Shown here one piece after another: positions 11,341 to 23,035 of a DNA stretch of 64,000 nt; within the stretch, counting starts at the first letter, position 1; the number at the start of each line of letters is the position of its first letter. The position numbers and the translations under genes were made by a program. Location of the stretch: assembly GCA_001599595.1 (NCBI GenBank), contig BCHH01000018.1, positions 396,258-460,257 on the forward strand, in the 5' to 3' direction. This DNA is from Beverwykella pulmonaria (taxonomy: Eukaryota; Ascomycota; Dothideomycetes; Pleosporales; Melanommataceae). The notes under the pieces were generated by a model that searched no databases, had not been told where the DNA came from, and was given only the letters and a program-made list of their open reading frames with translations.

Positions 11341-12690
11341 CTTCGTCTCCGTAAAAAACCCATTTGTTGGTAGCTTCCGAGAACAGTCTGCTCGCGTATC
11401 CCGCGCTGATGAATATGTTTAAGCAGGCAGATCGCTGGCAGCCCGTGATGCAGATGGATAGTGTGGTGGTGTGTATCTTGATGGTAGATATGCCGGTAGA
11501 GAATAGGTCGGCCATACTACTCGCTGTGGTAGGTTTATCAACGCTAGGTGTCTTTGCCAAATTGGGGATTCTAGTTGTTGAGATGTTACTCCTTACCAAA
11601 AGGAAAATGTATGGTGAGGAAAAAAATCAGAGATTTCATGTCCTGCACCATCATCGATATGCCCAACAAGCTTATATGTAAATACTACATGCGAGATACG
11701 TGGAGAGCCTTGTCAGAGACGTGGGCATCTTGTCACATATTCTTGGTAGATGCAGCCAAGCGTTTGAAGAATCGACGTATATTTAAGGCGTGTGAAAGTC
11801 GCTCGAGGACCCATGATGAGGATCTAATTAGGACAGGGCGTAGCTGAACACGTATGCACGTAATATATCTCTGTAACACTATTCATATTGAATAAGATCA
11901 TCCTTTTCCACAACCTCAGAATGCGATATGCACCCTTATGAGTGTTTCTGGACTTTATAAGACACATCATACTTTTGAGAATACTGCTTAGTATATGCAA
12001 GTTCACTCTTTTACTCCTTCCTAACATCCCTATTTCCCACCAAGCCGACAATAAAATGTACATTATCGTGGCATTCCATTATGCACACGTGACTGCAGCT
12101 ACTTCTAGAACACGTCACTAATCATGTCTGTAGCCGTACAGCATACATACCACAAGTCACCACGTCACTTCTCAGTATAGCAATTTCTAGCAGATACAGC
12201 AGAGCAGCGTAAACTCCACATGATTATTCTACCCTTTGGCTAGCATTCACTGTCTGTCTCACGGCAAGAGAAACTGGGCGAAGTCATACTTCCATTACGA
12301 GCCACCTTAGTATTCATGACGCGCCTTGTATGGTGCGCAGCATCATGTGACCCACTCTTTTAAGAGTGACAACATGAATACCAGGTGAAGGTGACCTGCC
12401 CGATCAGTTCCCACTGTGAGGTCACTGACACTCAATGCCAGGCTAAGGACAAAAGGATTGAAACGGCTGCCCAAAGGCCCTTGTAATTGTGAAAGTCGAA
12501 TTGGCCTTCTAAGCCCAAGACATTTGGAAGTAAAGCTAATAGCGAGTGATAAGGAAACCCTCATTCGCTATCTTGAACATTGAAATAGAAAAAAGACCTA
12601 ATGATACCTGAGGCTCCGCTAAGTCTGGTGCCCAGTGCGTGTGAAATCGCTCTCTTTCACCTCTCAATCACATGTCCTTAAGCACTCACC
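11341..12690. other. Repeat-rich stretch without an intact gene
   Basis: Short ORFs (up to 105 codons near 11364) show no domain. The section 11780-11870 has a worn match to the LTR-like repeat (TATTTAAGGCGTGTGAAAG). Several ACGTGAC/CACGTCAC motifs occur at 12080-12170. Confidence 0.4.
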
Positions 12691-13330
12691 ATTGCTGACG
12701 ACCACGACAGAGTCGTAGTCGACTCGCTCGGCCATAGCGCGGCAGTAGTTCTTGTTGACCCCATGGCACGACGCATTCTCACAAAGCCGATTCATGACGT
12801 TCCCAAGAATACACTCCGTCTTGGGGCCAAACTTGATCCTGCAGGCAGCTAGAGGAGCCGGGCAGCTCCGAGCGAGATGGCCCTCATCGTTGCACACGCA
12901 GTAAATTGGGTGAGGGCGGGCAGGCTTCGTCCCTTCCTTGATCGTGTTCACCAGCTTCTGGATGTTACTCTCGGCCTAGGTGCTGACGTCGAGGTCGGCG
13001 GTAGCCGCTTGTGGCTCCTATGCAAAACTACTCTTGGTACGCTTCGGGCATTCGCGCCGGGTGTGGCCCCGCTCCTTGCAGGAGTAATTAGCGAGATGTG
13101 TCTTTGCTCTTTGGAAGCTTGCCCGATTCATCCATGGCCTACCTGGGAAGAAGCAGGCACGGCCGCTGATCCGAAGTAGGCATAGCCGGACCCATAGAAA
13201 ACTCTGGTCTTGGAAGTTTTCTACCGACCCCCCATCGGAACACTCTCTCCAGCTTTTGTTTGCTGCCTTTGCGTGCAGTTGTACGCATACAACATTGGGC
13301 TTCGATGGTTTGTGGTATAGAAGCGTCATC
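12690..13330 (-). pseudogene. Zinc-knuckle (CCHC-like) protein relic
   Basis: Read on the minus strand, two worn zinc knuckles occur in order: SCKERGHTRRECPK (about 13040) and CNDEGHLARSCP (about 12880). They are followed by a Cys-rich tail (CRIKFGPKTECILG, CHGVNKNYC). The first cysteine of each CX2CX4HX4C knuckle appears lost or shifted, and a TAG separates the two parts, so the gene is likely dead. CCHC proteins bind single-stranded nucleic acid; both gag-derived and cellular forms exist, and this fragment cannot tell them apart. Confidence 0.5.
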
Positions 13331-13922
13331 TAGCGAAGAGATGCAGTCGTTGATCAGCCGCACCGCGGTCTGACCGCCCACCGGGAGCGACACGGAGCGC
13401 CCGCAAGTGTGGGCATGGCGTCCTGAAGACTATTTTGGGGCCCTCGCGAGGCTGTTGATACCGATTGCGGCATTTCACAGCAAGCCACGTGCAATAAACG
13501 ACTGCGTGGTGGTTCTATGGCAATCGCGAGAAACACACTTCAGCTGAACATGGTCGACAAAGCATACCAAGAGCCACATTTGGACTTTGTGAGCCTATTT
13601 ATGCCGATTATAGCACCACAACCCAAGCCATATGCATGGACGACTCGTCGCAAGTCCAGGGTTTCAAAGAGGGAAAACATCAGTTGGCCAATTGTGATAG
13701 AGGAGTGGTCTCGTCATCTTTTGCCTCTTATCCCCACTTTGGATCCTACTAACTTTCCATTTGACGCTATTACCCTTCATGTCATGGGCTGGATGGTCTT
13801 CTTTCAGTCTAATGGCTTCACCTGCATCTACCAGAGAACCCATTTTTACATATAAACCACGCAGCCCTTCGTTCAATGGGAAATTGCTACTTATCAATCA
13901 TTTAGCGAAAACCTAGTCCAAC
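13331..13922. other. Upstream region of the transglutaminase-like gene
   Basis: No gene was recognised. ORFs of 84-112 codons on both strands lack domain features. The last 60 bp form the leader of the gene starting at 13923. Confidence 0.4.
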
Positions 13923-16386
13923 ATGTCTATGCCGCAGCTATCTAAAATATACCTCTCGAATGCTCAGCGCATCCGTCAAGCGTACAACAAAGCAAACCCA
14001 AACTGGAACCCGGGGCGACTTGCCATTTGGGACTCGTCCAACCCAACGACTACTGTACCAGCTTGTAAACGCGGCGACACTTCGACGATCTGGCTAAAGG
14101 TTGACTTTGACGGCCCAACCCCTCCCTCGGCAACGATAGGATACAAACTTCCTGGCGACACGGCTTTTACGGAGGCAACATATAATATCCCGACCGATGG
14201 CAGCGAGTTAGCCATTAATTTTGCCGGTTGGCAGTCCACGGATGTTTTATCGCGCATCCCTTACGTTTTGAAGGGCAGCGTCGAGTGGCAACTCAAAACT
14301 TTGGAAGGCGAACATCCTGAAGCCTTTTCCTTCCCCTCGACTCCACTCGAGCTATACGTTATTACTGATGACCTGCCAAGCGTCTATTTACAAGAAGCTG
14401 TAAACCTCGAGCTGCTACGGGCCGTCGTTCTTCCTCCAACGGAGAACAGCACGACGAGAGATGACTGGATCAATCATGTGGTTAAGACTTGCTTTAATTC
14501 TAGAACCGATCCCACGCTGGATGGTGTAACGAAGAGCGCCGCCATCCACAACTATCGATACAACATCATGGACGGAGGCTCTCGCTTCTCTAGCTTGGAA
14601 AAGTATAACGTCGACGCTTGGGCTTACAATAAAGATCGTCCAATTGATTTGAACCATGTGAGTACTAGAAAATCGCATTGGGGTCTTTGTGACTGATTGA
14701 TCTAGATGGTCATCAACTGCTATGATCAGGCAGGCCTCGTTTATCTCGCACTCTCACTTGGTATACCCGCACAATACAGGACTGTCGACGGCAATACCCT
14801 TCCCGACAACAGCAAAGACCATCAACACGAAAAGTTCCTTCAAAACGTTGGAATTCTTTGGAAAAAACCTTTTGGCTTCATCAAATCTACCGACCTTGTG
14901 GGGTGGGGAGCGACAGATAGTCCGTTTTTCATGGAAGGTTTCGATGAGACGAAAAATATGGGATCTGGGACAAAAGAGGTTGGTGGAGAGACGATCTATC
15001 GATCTGGATTCCGCAACCACCAGTGGGTGTATGTCCGGAATGACCACACTCTGGGTGGGTCTACGGATACCACAGTCCTCGATGGCATGGATAATTTACG
15101 ATGTGTGGATGCATGTGCAGGTCCCAAGCTCTTGCAGCCGTTGAGGCAGTACATCAACAGTGGAATTGATCAAAACGCAAACAAGACATACCCAAATGAG
15201 GAGTATTCCAAGCAAGCCAACGACGCGAACATTGTCAAAAAGTATCCTAAGGGTTCCCCGTATTACAACGACGAGATCGATACCAACGAGGACTCTGGGA
15301 AACCCAATTTGGCGTTCGATGATGAGTCGTATGACTACCTGCTCAACAAATTCGGCTTTGCATCTACCATCTTAACTACCGACATAAAGCCTGTCATCAG
15401 TATTGCACCCTCATCAAAGCCGTTGTTCTCCGAAAAGGATTGGATGAACCATTACCTTGGAAGTGTCTGGACCCGATTCCAAGCGGTGAATGGGACAAGT
15501 GCGGCAGCCCCAATTCAAGTGGACATTGGCAAAGTTTTTAATGCGGTCAAGCAAGAAGTCATTAAACTCACTAGCGTCGTGGAGGACCAACTCGATGTGT
15601 ACATTCATCCTCTCGAAATAGGTGGACACGCCGGTGAAGTCGGGACCAGAGCCATGATTGATATTTGGGCCACCAAGAAGGTTGCTACATCTCCATACAT
15701 TACCGTCCAAGTAGACGTTGAGCAGGATCTTGAGGGCGCACTCTATCAACTCTTGACCGCGTTGGGTACTGGTCACGGTGATCGACGACTCTGGCCCGTG
15801 GAAGACAACGAGCTGAACGCAGACGGAAGCCCGAGAAAGTGTGGCAACATACACCTTGCTCGCAAAGCGGACAAGTACGGCCTATCATGGTTCGCGTATG
15901 GCAACGTCGCAGTCCAGATCAGCGGCGGCCTAGGCCAGACGAAGGCTGATGCCATTGTTAGCGCGATCAAACCGCTCTTTGATTCAGCCGCCGCGTCGTC
16001 GCCCCGAACGCTCAAGACCGTTACCTTCGATACTATACCTGGAGATAACATCATAGATTGGCCCGCGAAGCCTCCTACTTACAGTCACAATTTCACCTTC
16101 AATGTCAACGCTTACGGCGCCAAAGAAATCGACGTCGCCTTCGAAGGAAAGGTATGTTTAGCGATGCCAACATAGCGCAGCCTTTTGTGACATTGCTAAC
16201 TTCTCGGCCTTGCAGAAAGTCGTGGTTGTTCAGGATCCAGTCGCAGTCTCGGAGGGAATCTGGAAAATCGAAGCAGTGGTAGTAGACAAGGTGGCCAAAG
16301 AAGATAAGCTGCACGTCGTGTTTGCGGAGAGTTCAACGTACGCGTATTCTACCATCGTGCCCCAAACGGTAGCCTTCAATGGTTGA
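13923..16386 (+). CDS. Large transglutaminase-like fold protein (783 residues)
   Basis: Three exons, 13923-14657, 14706-16151 and 16216-16386. There is no signal peptide or transmembrane helix, so it is probably cytosolic. Residues 1-150 look like a beta-rich domain. The centre carries a transglutaminase/papain-like arrangement: Cys250 in INCYDQAGLVYLALSLGIPA (a nucleophile at the start of a helix, with the GIPA signature after it), His350 in FRNHQWVYV and Asp371 in TTVLDGMDN. The C-terminal 350 residues are two or more unrecognised, probably beta-rich domains (LDVYIHPLEIGGHAGEVG; NFTFNVNAYGAKEIDVAF). The gene is intact with canonical introns and lies between relics and repeats. The triad is seen in sequence. 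The reaction, whether cross-linking, deamidation or peptidase, is not known. I do not recognise a named family for the full length. Confidence 0.8.
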
Positions 16387-16590
16387 AGAAGAGCAGGAGG
16401 CGATATTTAATATACGTGAGATACGGGCTAAATATATAATTAATGAGTGCGCTCGCTATATGAAGTATTTCCACGTTTCTTTCCTTCACTCGAACCCATT
16501 CTTTGAAGTTATCTCATTCTACTAAGTGAAAACAATATATTGATGCTCGCATTGGTAAACTTGGTAATACCATTGCACAATAGAGGATTC
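16387..16590. other. 3' flank of the transglutaminase-like gene
   Basis: AT-rich trailer sequence with no further coding trace. Confidence 0.4.
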
Positions 16591-16741
16591 TGTCACGAGT
16601 AGAAGGCGGAAGTCACCTGTCTGATGGAAAGTGTGTATAAAGAGTGAGAAAGCCGTGAAGAGCTGACTGCTCGCACGACGACTATATATACCCATGAAGG
16701 GTGAGCTAGCTAGAATAGGATGTTACGTGAGACACGTGACA
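16591..16741. repeat. LTR-like short repeat (copy B)
   Basis: A 151-bp stretch begins TGTCACG and ends CGTGACA, a 7-bp inverted repeat with TG..CA ends, the same terminal heptamer as the solo LTRs at 3004 and 4752. The inside matches 11026-11178, not those LTRs. No flanking duplication was found, so insertion as an LTR is not proven. Confidence 0.6.
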
Positions 16742-17790
16742 TACGTGATACAATTAAAGCGCATCTATAGACTATAAGTTGATATTAACTTAAAACTAGA
16801 ACGACACTTTATACGCGCTAAGAAATTGATCACAGGAATATTAATAGAGCAGTGAATTGTTATAAAGGTGGCTAATGAGTGGAGTATGTGCAAGGAGTTG
16901 CCATGGAAGGTAGTTAGAGTGTAACAGTACGACAGTAGTGCAATAGCTGTTAGCCAAGAACACCTATTATCCATATCTTAATTGAACCCATTCAAGTACA
17001 ACTAACCCCAGGATGCTACACACGTCAACATGGAACAAACGTGCCGATATGTTGACATTGGTATGCATGAATAGCCGTGTTACACTCCACACAAATTCCA
17101 TCCGACCCGAGTGTAGCGATACAATCTCTGATAACCACACCATTCTCAAGCTATTCCGTATATTACTGATTAGCTGGATATCCTACTTGATGAAATTGCG
17201 GGTAGATGCTTACAATATTCCGACCGTCTGCAGAGCATGAGAGTTGGGCTGTAGTTATACTGGCACCTAAGCACAATGCTAGGGCAGCCTTTGACAGCGT
17301 TGTAGAGAACTTCATTGCGGAAGTGATTGAATGTAAGAAGACGTGGGCGTTGTGTAAGGTAGCTTGTTTAATTGGAGATGTATTGAGACAGGCTGACTTG
17401 GAGGGAAATGTTGTTTAAAGCAGTGAAGAGCTAGTAGTGTAAGAGAAGGGCATCAATACTCTTTATATAAATCCTCGTCTCCATCTCTTTGTCTTTGACG
17501 GACAGTAGTTGTACCGACTCCTATGCCCTATCTGTATAAGCTTGCATCATGTATAGCCCCCCCCCCCCTGCAAGGAATAGTGGCGCCAATAAGTAAGCGG
17601 GAGTTTATGAGCAATTGACTTAAAGCTTACGGATAGGGTAAATCCATGTAAGCTGGAGGTGTACATACGTAAAGGCTTTCAGGGAGGCAGGACATGTCTC
17701 ATCTTTAGCACGATTTCTCCTTGTACCAGTCTACTATTGACATGTTCACGAGCTAGTTACGCGTCGCTTGTCCCGTTGGCCCTGGAAATA
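16742..17790. other. Intergenic stretch with a C12 run
   Basis: Mostly AT-rich. It includes a run of 12 C at 17557-17568. ORFs of 60-75 codons near 16967-17418 have no recognisable feature. Confidence 0.4.
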
Positions 17791-17869
17791 GGCGGACATA
17801 AGTGTTTGAAATCCTTAGAAGGATTTGAAACTTGCATCCTTAGAAGGATTTGAAACACTTACGTCCACC
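17791..17869. repeat. Nested hairpin with an internal tandem repeat
   Basis: GGCGGACATAAGTGTTTGAA at the left end is the inverse of the right end (TTTGAAACACTTACGTCCACC) with few mismatches. The centre holds ATCCTTAGAAGGATTTGAAA twice, and ATCCTTAGAAGGAT is itself near-palindromic. The whole can fold as one long stem or as smaller stem-loops. Confidence 0.7.
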
Positions 17870-19190
17870 TATTATACTTCCGTAGCCTCTAGCAATGTCT
17901 TTCTTACTTGGCGCTGCCGTAAACTCGCGCAAAAACTATATGTTGTCTATCGCACAAAAAGTCAGAAAAGGCGTGCTACGCAGAGACGTCTCTATATTCT
18001 AGAGGATGTTTTCTAGCAAGCGAGCTTTGATTTTGAGGCAGAAAGAGCGAAAATTGAAGAAAAATTGTAGCGGGTTCTTGACAAAGACTATCCTAAGATG
18101 CCCCCTGCTAACAAGGGTAAAGTTCACCGCCTTTTTTCTTCACAATCTCCTAACGTCATCGGGAAAGCATCCCTATAATGTCTGGACTTGGAAATTTACG
18201 CCTATTTCCGCAATTGGTACACGCAGTTCATATCTCTAGATTATTATAGGGAAACTTAGGATAGCAAAGCAATCGCTCATGTGCATCAGAGAGTTTAAGA
18301 TATTCTAGCCTTCTGGCGTAATGCAGGTTGATTTCTTGACCAGCTTTTATTTCGTCACACGAGAGGCTACCAACGCAAGTTTGACTCTTAAAGACAGAGA
18401 CGGCGAGAATATCCGCGACTGGCTTCCTATGCTTGTCAATAAGCACGAGTTAGTAGATGCGGAGCCTAGCGTCATGTATTGAAACCAAACATTACTAATG
18501 AAGCCCTACTTGGCGGCGTGTTAGCTAGACATAGACAATGTAGTTAGCAAAAACAAAGTACAGACAGAAGACAAGGTCAAGAGACAAATGCCACCATATA
18601 TCGATGCCAGATACTAGGGGAGAAGTGAGGGTGATATTTGCATAGGATTCATGTAAATTTCTGCAATGCGATGGATGGAGAGACATCGTCCGGATGCGGC
18701 ACTTCATTAAGCGCTCGGACGGATGCTCAGATAGGCAACAAAGCATGCGATACAGAGGTGTCACGACTCCACCTCAATTCTACCGACTAGGAAGAAAGCC
18801 TTCACGCCATCGTCGCTGATAAACTTCATCACTGACGCATCGAAGCGTCTTGGAATACCGATTTCGATATTCTCGGGCAGAATAAACAGTAGAAATTCAT
18901 TTCAGAGCGCCTCTTGAAGGTCCAATGAAGGTTCGATGGGTGTTTGATCGGATGATGTCTGTGGAGGCCATGACAGGAGCAGTAGAGGTCGTCTTGCGTT
19001 GGCCCGCAATGTGGCGGCATCATTAACCCCGTGATGGAACTTGGTGTTATTCAGCGCGGATGCAAGGCACGTGGCGCCCATTGGCTCTTCCGCTCTGGGG
19101 TAGCTCCAGACAGGACCCCGCAACAACAGCTCCAGCTCGAGACAGCTCCTACAGCTCCTCCATCCCTCAATGACCTCGCTATAGCAGGCT
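17870..19190. other. Worn stretch, no intact gene
   Basis: On the plus strand a long but stop-ridden trace runs from about 17940 to 18440 (for example FDFEAERAKIEEKL, DYPKMPPANKGKVHRLF and DILAFWRNAG). It has protein-like composition with at least five stops. The family was not recognised; an old transposon gene is possible. Nothing was seen from 18450 to 19190. Confidence 0.4.
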
Positions 19191-19199
19191 CTTTAAATC
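19191..19199 (+). promoter_or_regulatory. TATA-like box of the DUF1793 gene
   Basis: A CTTTAAATC motif lies about 77 bp before the start codon at 19275, similar in sequence and spacing to the motif before the subtilisin gene. This is inference only. Confidence 0.35.
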
Positions 19200-19274
19200 A
19201 AGTCCGCATACATCTCTCGCAAACAATCCCTTCTGTCGTCCGATTTTCGAGCTGTGCTCTGATCCTTTGACGCG

Positions 19275-21924
19275 ATGCGACCCGTCGCCCTTGCGGCAGC
19301 GTCATCAGCGCTTCTGGCAAGCATTGGCTATGCTTCGACGCTGCAACCGCCCGTCCTGCCTCTCATCGTTCGCAATCCTTATTTGAGCACCTGGCTAGGA
19401 AATGCGCGGGATGAGCCATGGCACAAGTGGCCCATGTTTTGGACCGGCAACGAGGTACTTTTCCTCTCTGAACAAGGCCCGCGCCGCGCGTTGCGATGAC
19501 TGGTTGCGAAATACGCTAATATCGAGCTTGTTGTAGGTTGGCTTCGGTATCCTAGCCTCTCTCCCTGATTCGAATGAAGTCTTTCCTCTGCTGGGCAGGC
19601 CCCACGATAGTCTGAGCGAAGACGCGAAGCAGCAAGTGTGCCCCATTCAAATCGCACGACTGCGAGCTAATTCCCGAGCAGATACAGCGTATCTTATCCT
19701 ACATACAAAGGCGCAAAGTACGACGCTTCAACGACCAACCTCACGTACTCCCTTCCTCCGCCAGAAAAGTTCTCTGGAGCGGACAACCTCGAGATCACGC
19801 TTTCGTTTCTATCCCCTGTGACGCCAACATCGACTCTGCGGCAGTCCATACCAGCAGCCTATCTCACTGTCTACGTCGAAGGAACATTCGACGTGAACAT
19901 CTACATCGACGTGAATGGGCAATGGGTCAGCGGGAACAAGGATAACGTCATTGAGTGGGGTCTCTCGCAGCAAGAAGCTGTCGGTGCGACCAAGGGGCTG
20001 AAGACGTGGAGCATCAAGCGGCAGACAGAGCAGCTTCTTACGGAGGTTCTCGACCAAGCCGAATGGGGCCAGTTGCACTTCACAGGTCCAGATGATGTGC
20101 GCCACGAGGCCGGGACTTCGGCCCTATTGCGCCAGCGATTTGCCCGAACGGGAACACTTCAGAATGAGATTGACGAGTCCTTCCGTGGCATCAAGGACAA
20201 GGAACCCGTCTTTGCTTTCTCCAAAGCCTTCAAGCTTGAGAATTCAGCTTCTTCAAAGGACCCCAAGAGCGACAGCGCCTTGTTCACCATCACACACATT
20301 CAAAACCCGGTTGTACAGTATGCTTCAGCGCGGGGGCTCACCTACATGCGCCCACTGTGGCTATCGTGGTTCGCCGATGACGACAAGCTTATTCAATTTC
20401 ACTACGGCGACTTCGAGAACGCGAACACCTTGGCCAGTAATTACTCCGAGCAACTTCGGATCGATGCTTACAAGTCTGGCTCGGACAACTATGTTGACAT
20501 TGTCGCGCTCTCCGCTCGACAAGCCATGGGCGCCACGAGCTTCTCTGGAACCCCGGAAAACCCGCTCCTGTTCCTCAAGGAGATCTCCTCAAATGGCAAT
20601 ACCCAGACGGTGGATGTGATCTTTCCGGCATTCCCATTCTTCCTATATACCAATCCTAGATGGGGTGCATACCTCCTCGAGCCGCTGATCGAGCATCAAT
20701 TGAGCGGACAGTACCCAAACAACTACTCAATGCACGATCTCGGCTCTCACTTTCCCAATCTTACTGGTCACGCCGATGGGAGGGATGAGTATATGCCAGT
20801 CGAAGAGTGTGGAGACATGCTGATCATGGGTCTTCAACTGGTGAACTCGATGACGTACAATGATGGCATTGAAGCTCAGTCGATCTGGTCTACTGTTGGA
20901 GACAAGTCGGACTACAGTAGCCAAGACGAGAAGCCCTTCGCACTGACTACACTAGGCACTAACGATGGAATTGCACATATCGATGATACTTGGGGTGGAG
21001 GCGTGAAAGGTGTGAAGCAAGCCAAGCAGTGGTTAGGAGGAAGCTACGAGCTATGGAAGAAGTGGACCGGGTACTTGGTTGAGTTCAGTCTCGAGCCACA
21101 CAATCAGCGTAAGTATCTCCGATTAACATTGAACGGATACAGTACTAAGGTGTATCACAGTCTGTACAGATGATTTCGCTGGCTGGCTTGCCCTGCAGAC
21201 AAACCTCGCCCTCAAAGGAATCATCGGTATCAAAGCCTTCAGCGAATTCGCAGCCCTCCTGGACCGAACTGGCGACGCCGAAAACTACAGAAACATCTCG
21301 GAGACCTACATCACAAAATGGGAAGAATTTGGCATCTCACGCGACGGCACGCACGCCAAACTCGCCTACGACTGGTACGGCAGCTGGACGACGCTGTACT
21401 CGCTCTATGCAGACGCCGTGCTCTGCTTCCACCCCTCAATCACAAACACATCATCTAGTCCCGCAGACGTATTCTCTTCCGGCGACCACAAAGACCAGAA
21501 GCCCCTCAACCCAGTCAAACGCACCAACGGCCGTTCCCCAATCACCAAAGACTTCATTCCCTCCCACATCTACAAAATACAATCAAAATGGTACGGCGCC
21601 GTGATGCAGAAATACGGTCTACCCCTCGACAGCCGCCACCTGTATACCAAATCCGACTGGCAGTTTGAGGCCGCGGCCGTCGCGTCCAAGACCGTCCGGT
21701 CCGAGATACTAGATCGTGTAGCACTGTGGCTGAACGAGACGGTTACAGATCGTGCGTTTACAGATCTGTATAATACCGAGGGCGATGGTGGGTTCCCGAA
21801 TCCGTATTTCTTCGCTAGGCCCGTTGTAGGTGGGCATTTCGCTTTTTTGACGCTGGAGAGGGCGTGCGGAGGGACGGCGGCGGAGGCATTCAAGTTCTTG
21901 GATGATGATGATGATGATGAGTGA
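19275..21924 (+). CDS. Secreted glutaminase A-like protein (DUF5127/DUF4965/DUF1793)
   Basis: Four exons: 19275-19454, 19537-19637, 19682-21108 and 21161-21924, giving about 823 residues. A signal peptide (MRPVALAAASSALLASIGYA) precedes the N-terminal beta domain with LPLIVRNPYLSTWL and WPMFWTGNE. Then come FLSPVTPTST and YIDVNGQWVSG (DUF5127), HDLGSHFPNLTGHADG and PVEECGDMLIM (DUF4965), and LCTDDFAGW, AYDWYGSWTTLYSLYADA, KSDWQFEAAAVA and GHFAFLTLERA (DUF1793, the alpha/alpha toroid). This is the order in fungal extracellular glutaminases, which convert glutamine to glutamate. Intron 2 is only 44 bp and has a weak donor (GTGCCC); it is chosen because it keeps the frame, so its edges are the least certain. 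The C-terminus ends in an Asp tract encoded by a GAT microsatellite (about 21899-21920). Confidence 0.9.
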
Positions 21925-23035
21925 TGGATGAGTTTGGAGTTTGTATTTGCACATATTGTTCAGTGAGCTGGATGAGTTCCGTTTCACGCGTTTATGTTCA
22001 CCTGGAATGATCCGTTAGCACATCGCTTCGCAGAACTATTTTTGAAAAGTAAATTGCACATGCAAGCTGGAGGGCCATTTATCAAACACATCAAAATGCC
22101 CACTCTCCCTAATCACCGTTCCAACCTTCCACTTCCACCAATTTCAACCCGGCTGCCAACATATGTCCCCCCTCCTATTCTCATGCTCTAACAAAGAGCT
22201 ACCCCCACTCCAACCCTTTACTCTCAATGCACTCTCCATCTGCATCCAGCCCCTTATAAATTGGCCTCTCCATCGCACAACACAACACTTGGACGTAGTC
22301 ACACCTCCTCCCCCAAAGCGGATACCGTCGCACCCACTCCTCGCTGCCCTCCCTTGATAGCAACGAAAGCCACGCATCGACGTTACCCCGCTCGTCGGCA
22401 CAGCACAGCGGCGGGTAGTTGTGCACATCCAGCTTGGATTACAAGACCAAGATCGCGGTGCGTGGTGAGAAGGAGTTCCTCACGGACGCCGACACCTTTA
22501 CTTGAACGCGGGATGCGGGCGCAGTAGAGAGAGGAATAAGTTTGGCATAGGGCCTCCGGGCAGTGGTATGTATGGCCGCATGCGGCGGTTGGAGATTTAT
22601 AGGCACTGGGGAGAAACGACAGAGCCACGATGGACAGCAAGGCGCAAATGCAGAAGAACGACACGGTACTGGCGTGACGCTGTGGGTCGAAAGGTTCGCG
22701 GAATCAGCGTTAGGGCGCGCAGCGAACAGGCTTTGTATCACCGGGATGCTGAGGTGTGGACACAGACCCGTCCGGCGCTTGACTTGCTTCGGCAGTATGT
22801 CTCGCACTTGGTCGCTCGTGATGGCTTCGGAGGGAGAGCAGTGGTGAAGCAGATAGTCCAGTTTGAGGACTAGATGCGGCTCTGCGTCGCCCTTTCCTAC
22901 CACTTCTCCCTCTCCGATCATTCTCCCACGTTCTACTGCCTCGCCATCTTCCCGTCACCTATTGCCTCTCCATTACTCTATCTCTTCCCCACCCTCCACT
23001 TTCACGTCCAAAATCCCAGCTCGGCGTAAAATCTC
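21925..23035. other. Intergenic region, no gene recognised
   Basis: Convergent 3' flanks of the DUF1793 and NDUFAF5-like genes. ORFs up to 160 codons overlap on both strands (22144-22920), but none has a domain, a credible splice pattern or conserved-looking composition. Several C- and CT-rich runs occur. Confidence 0.4.

Noticed and set aside
11364..11681. 105-codon ORF with hydrophobic segments
   Set aside because: No recognisable membrane-protein pattern, no partner exon, and it lies in a repeat-rich worn region.
17557..17568. C12 run as a structural or regulatory element
   Set aside because: A single homopolymer with no partner tract. It could also be of unreliable length.
22439..22921. 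160-codon minus-strand ORF between DUF1793 and NDUFAF5-like genes
   Set aside because: No domain and no splice logic. It overlaps ORFs of similar size on the plus strand.
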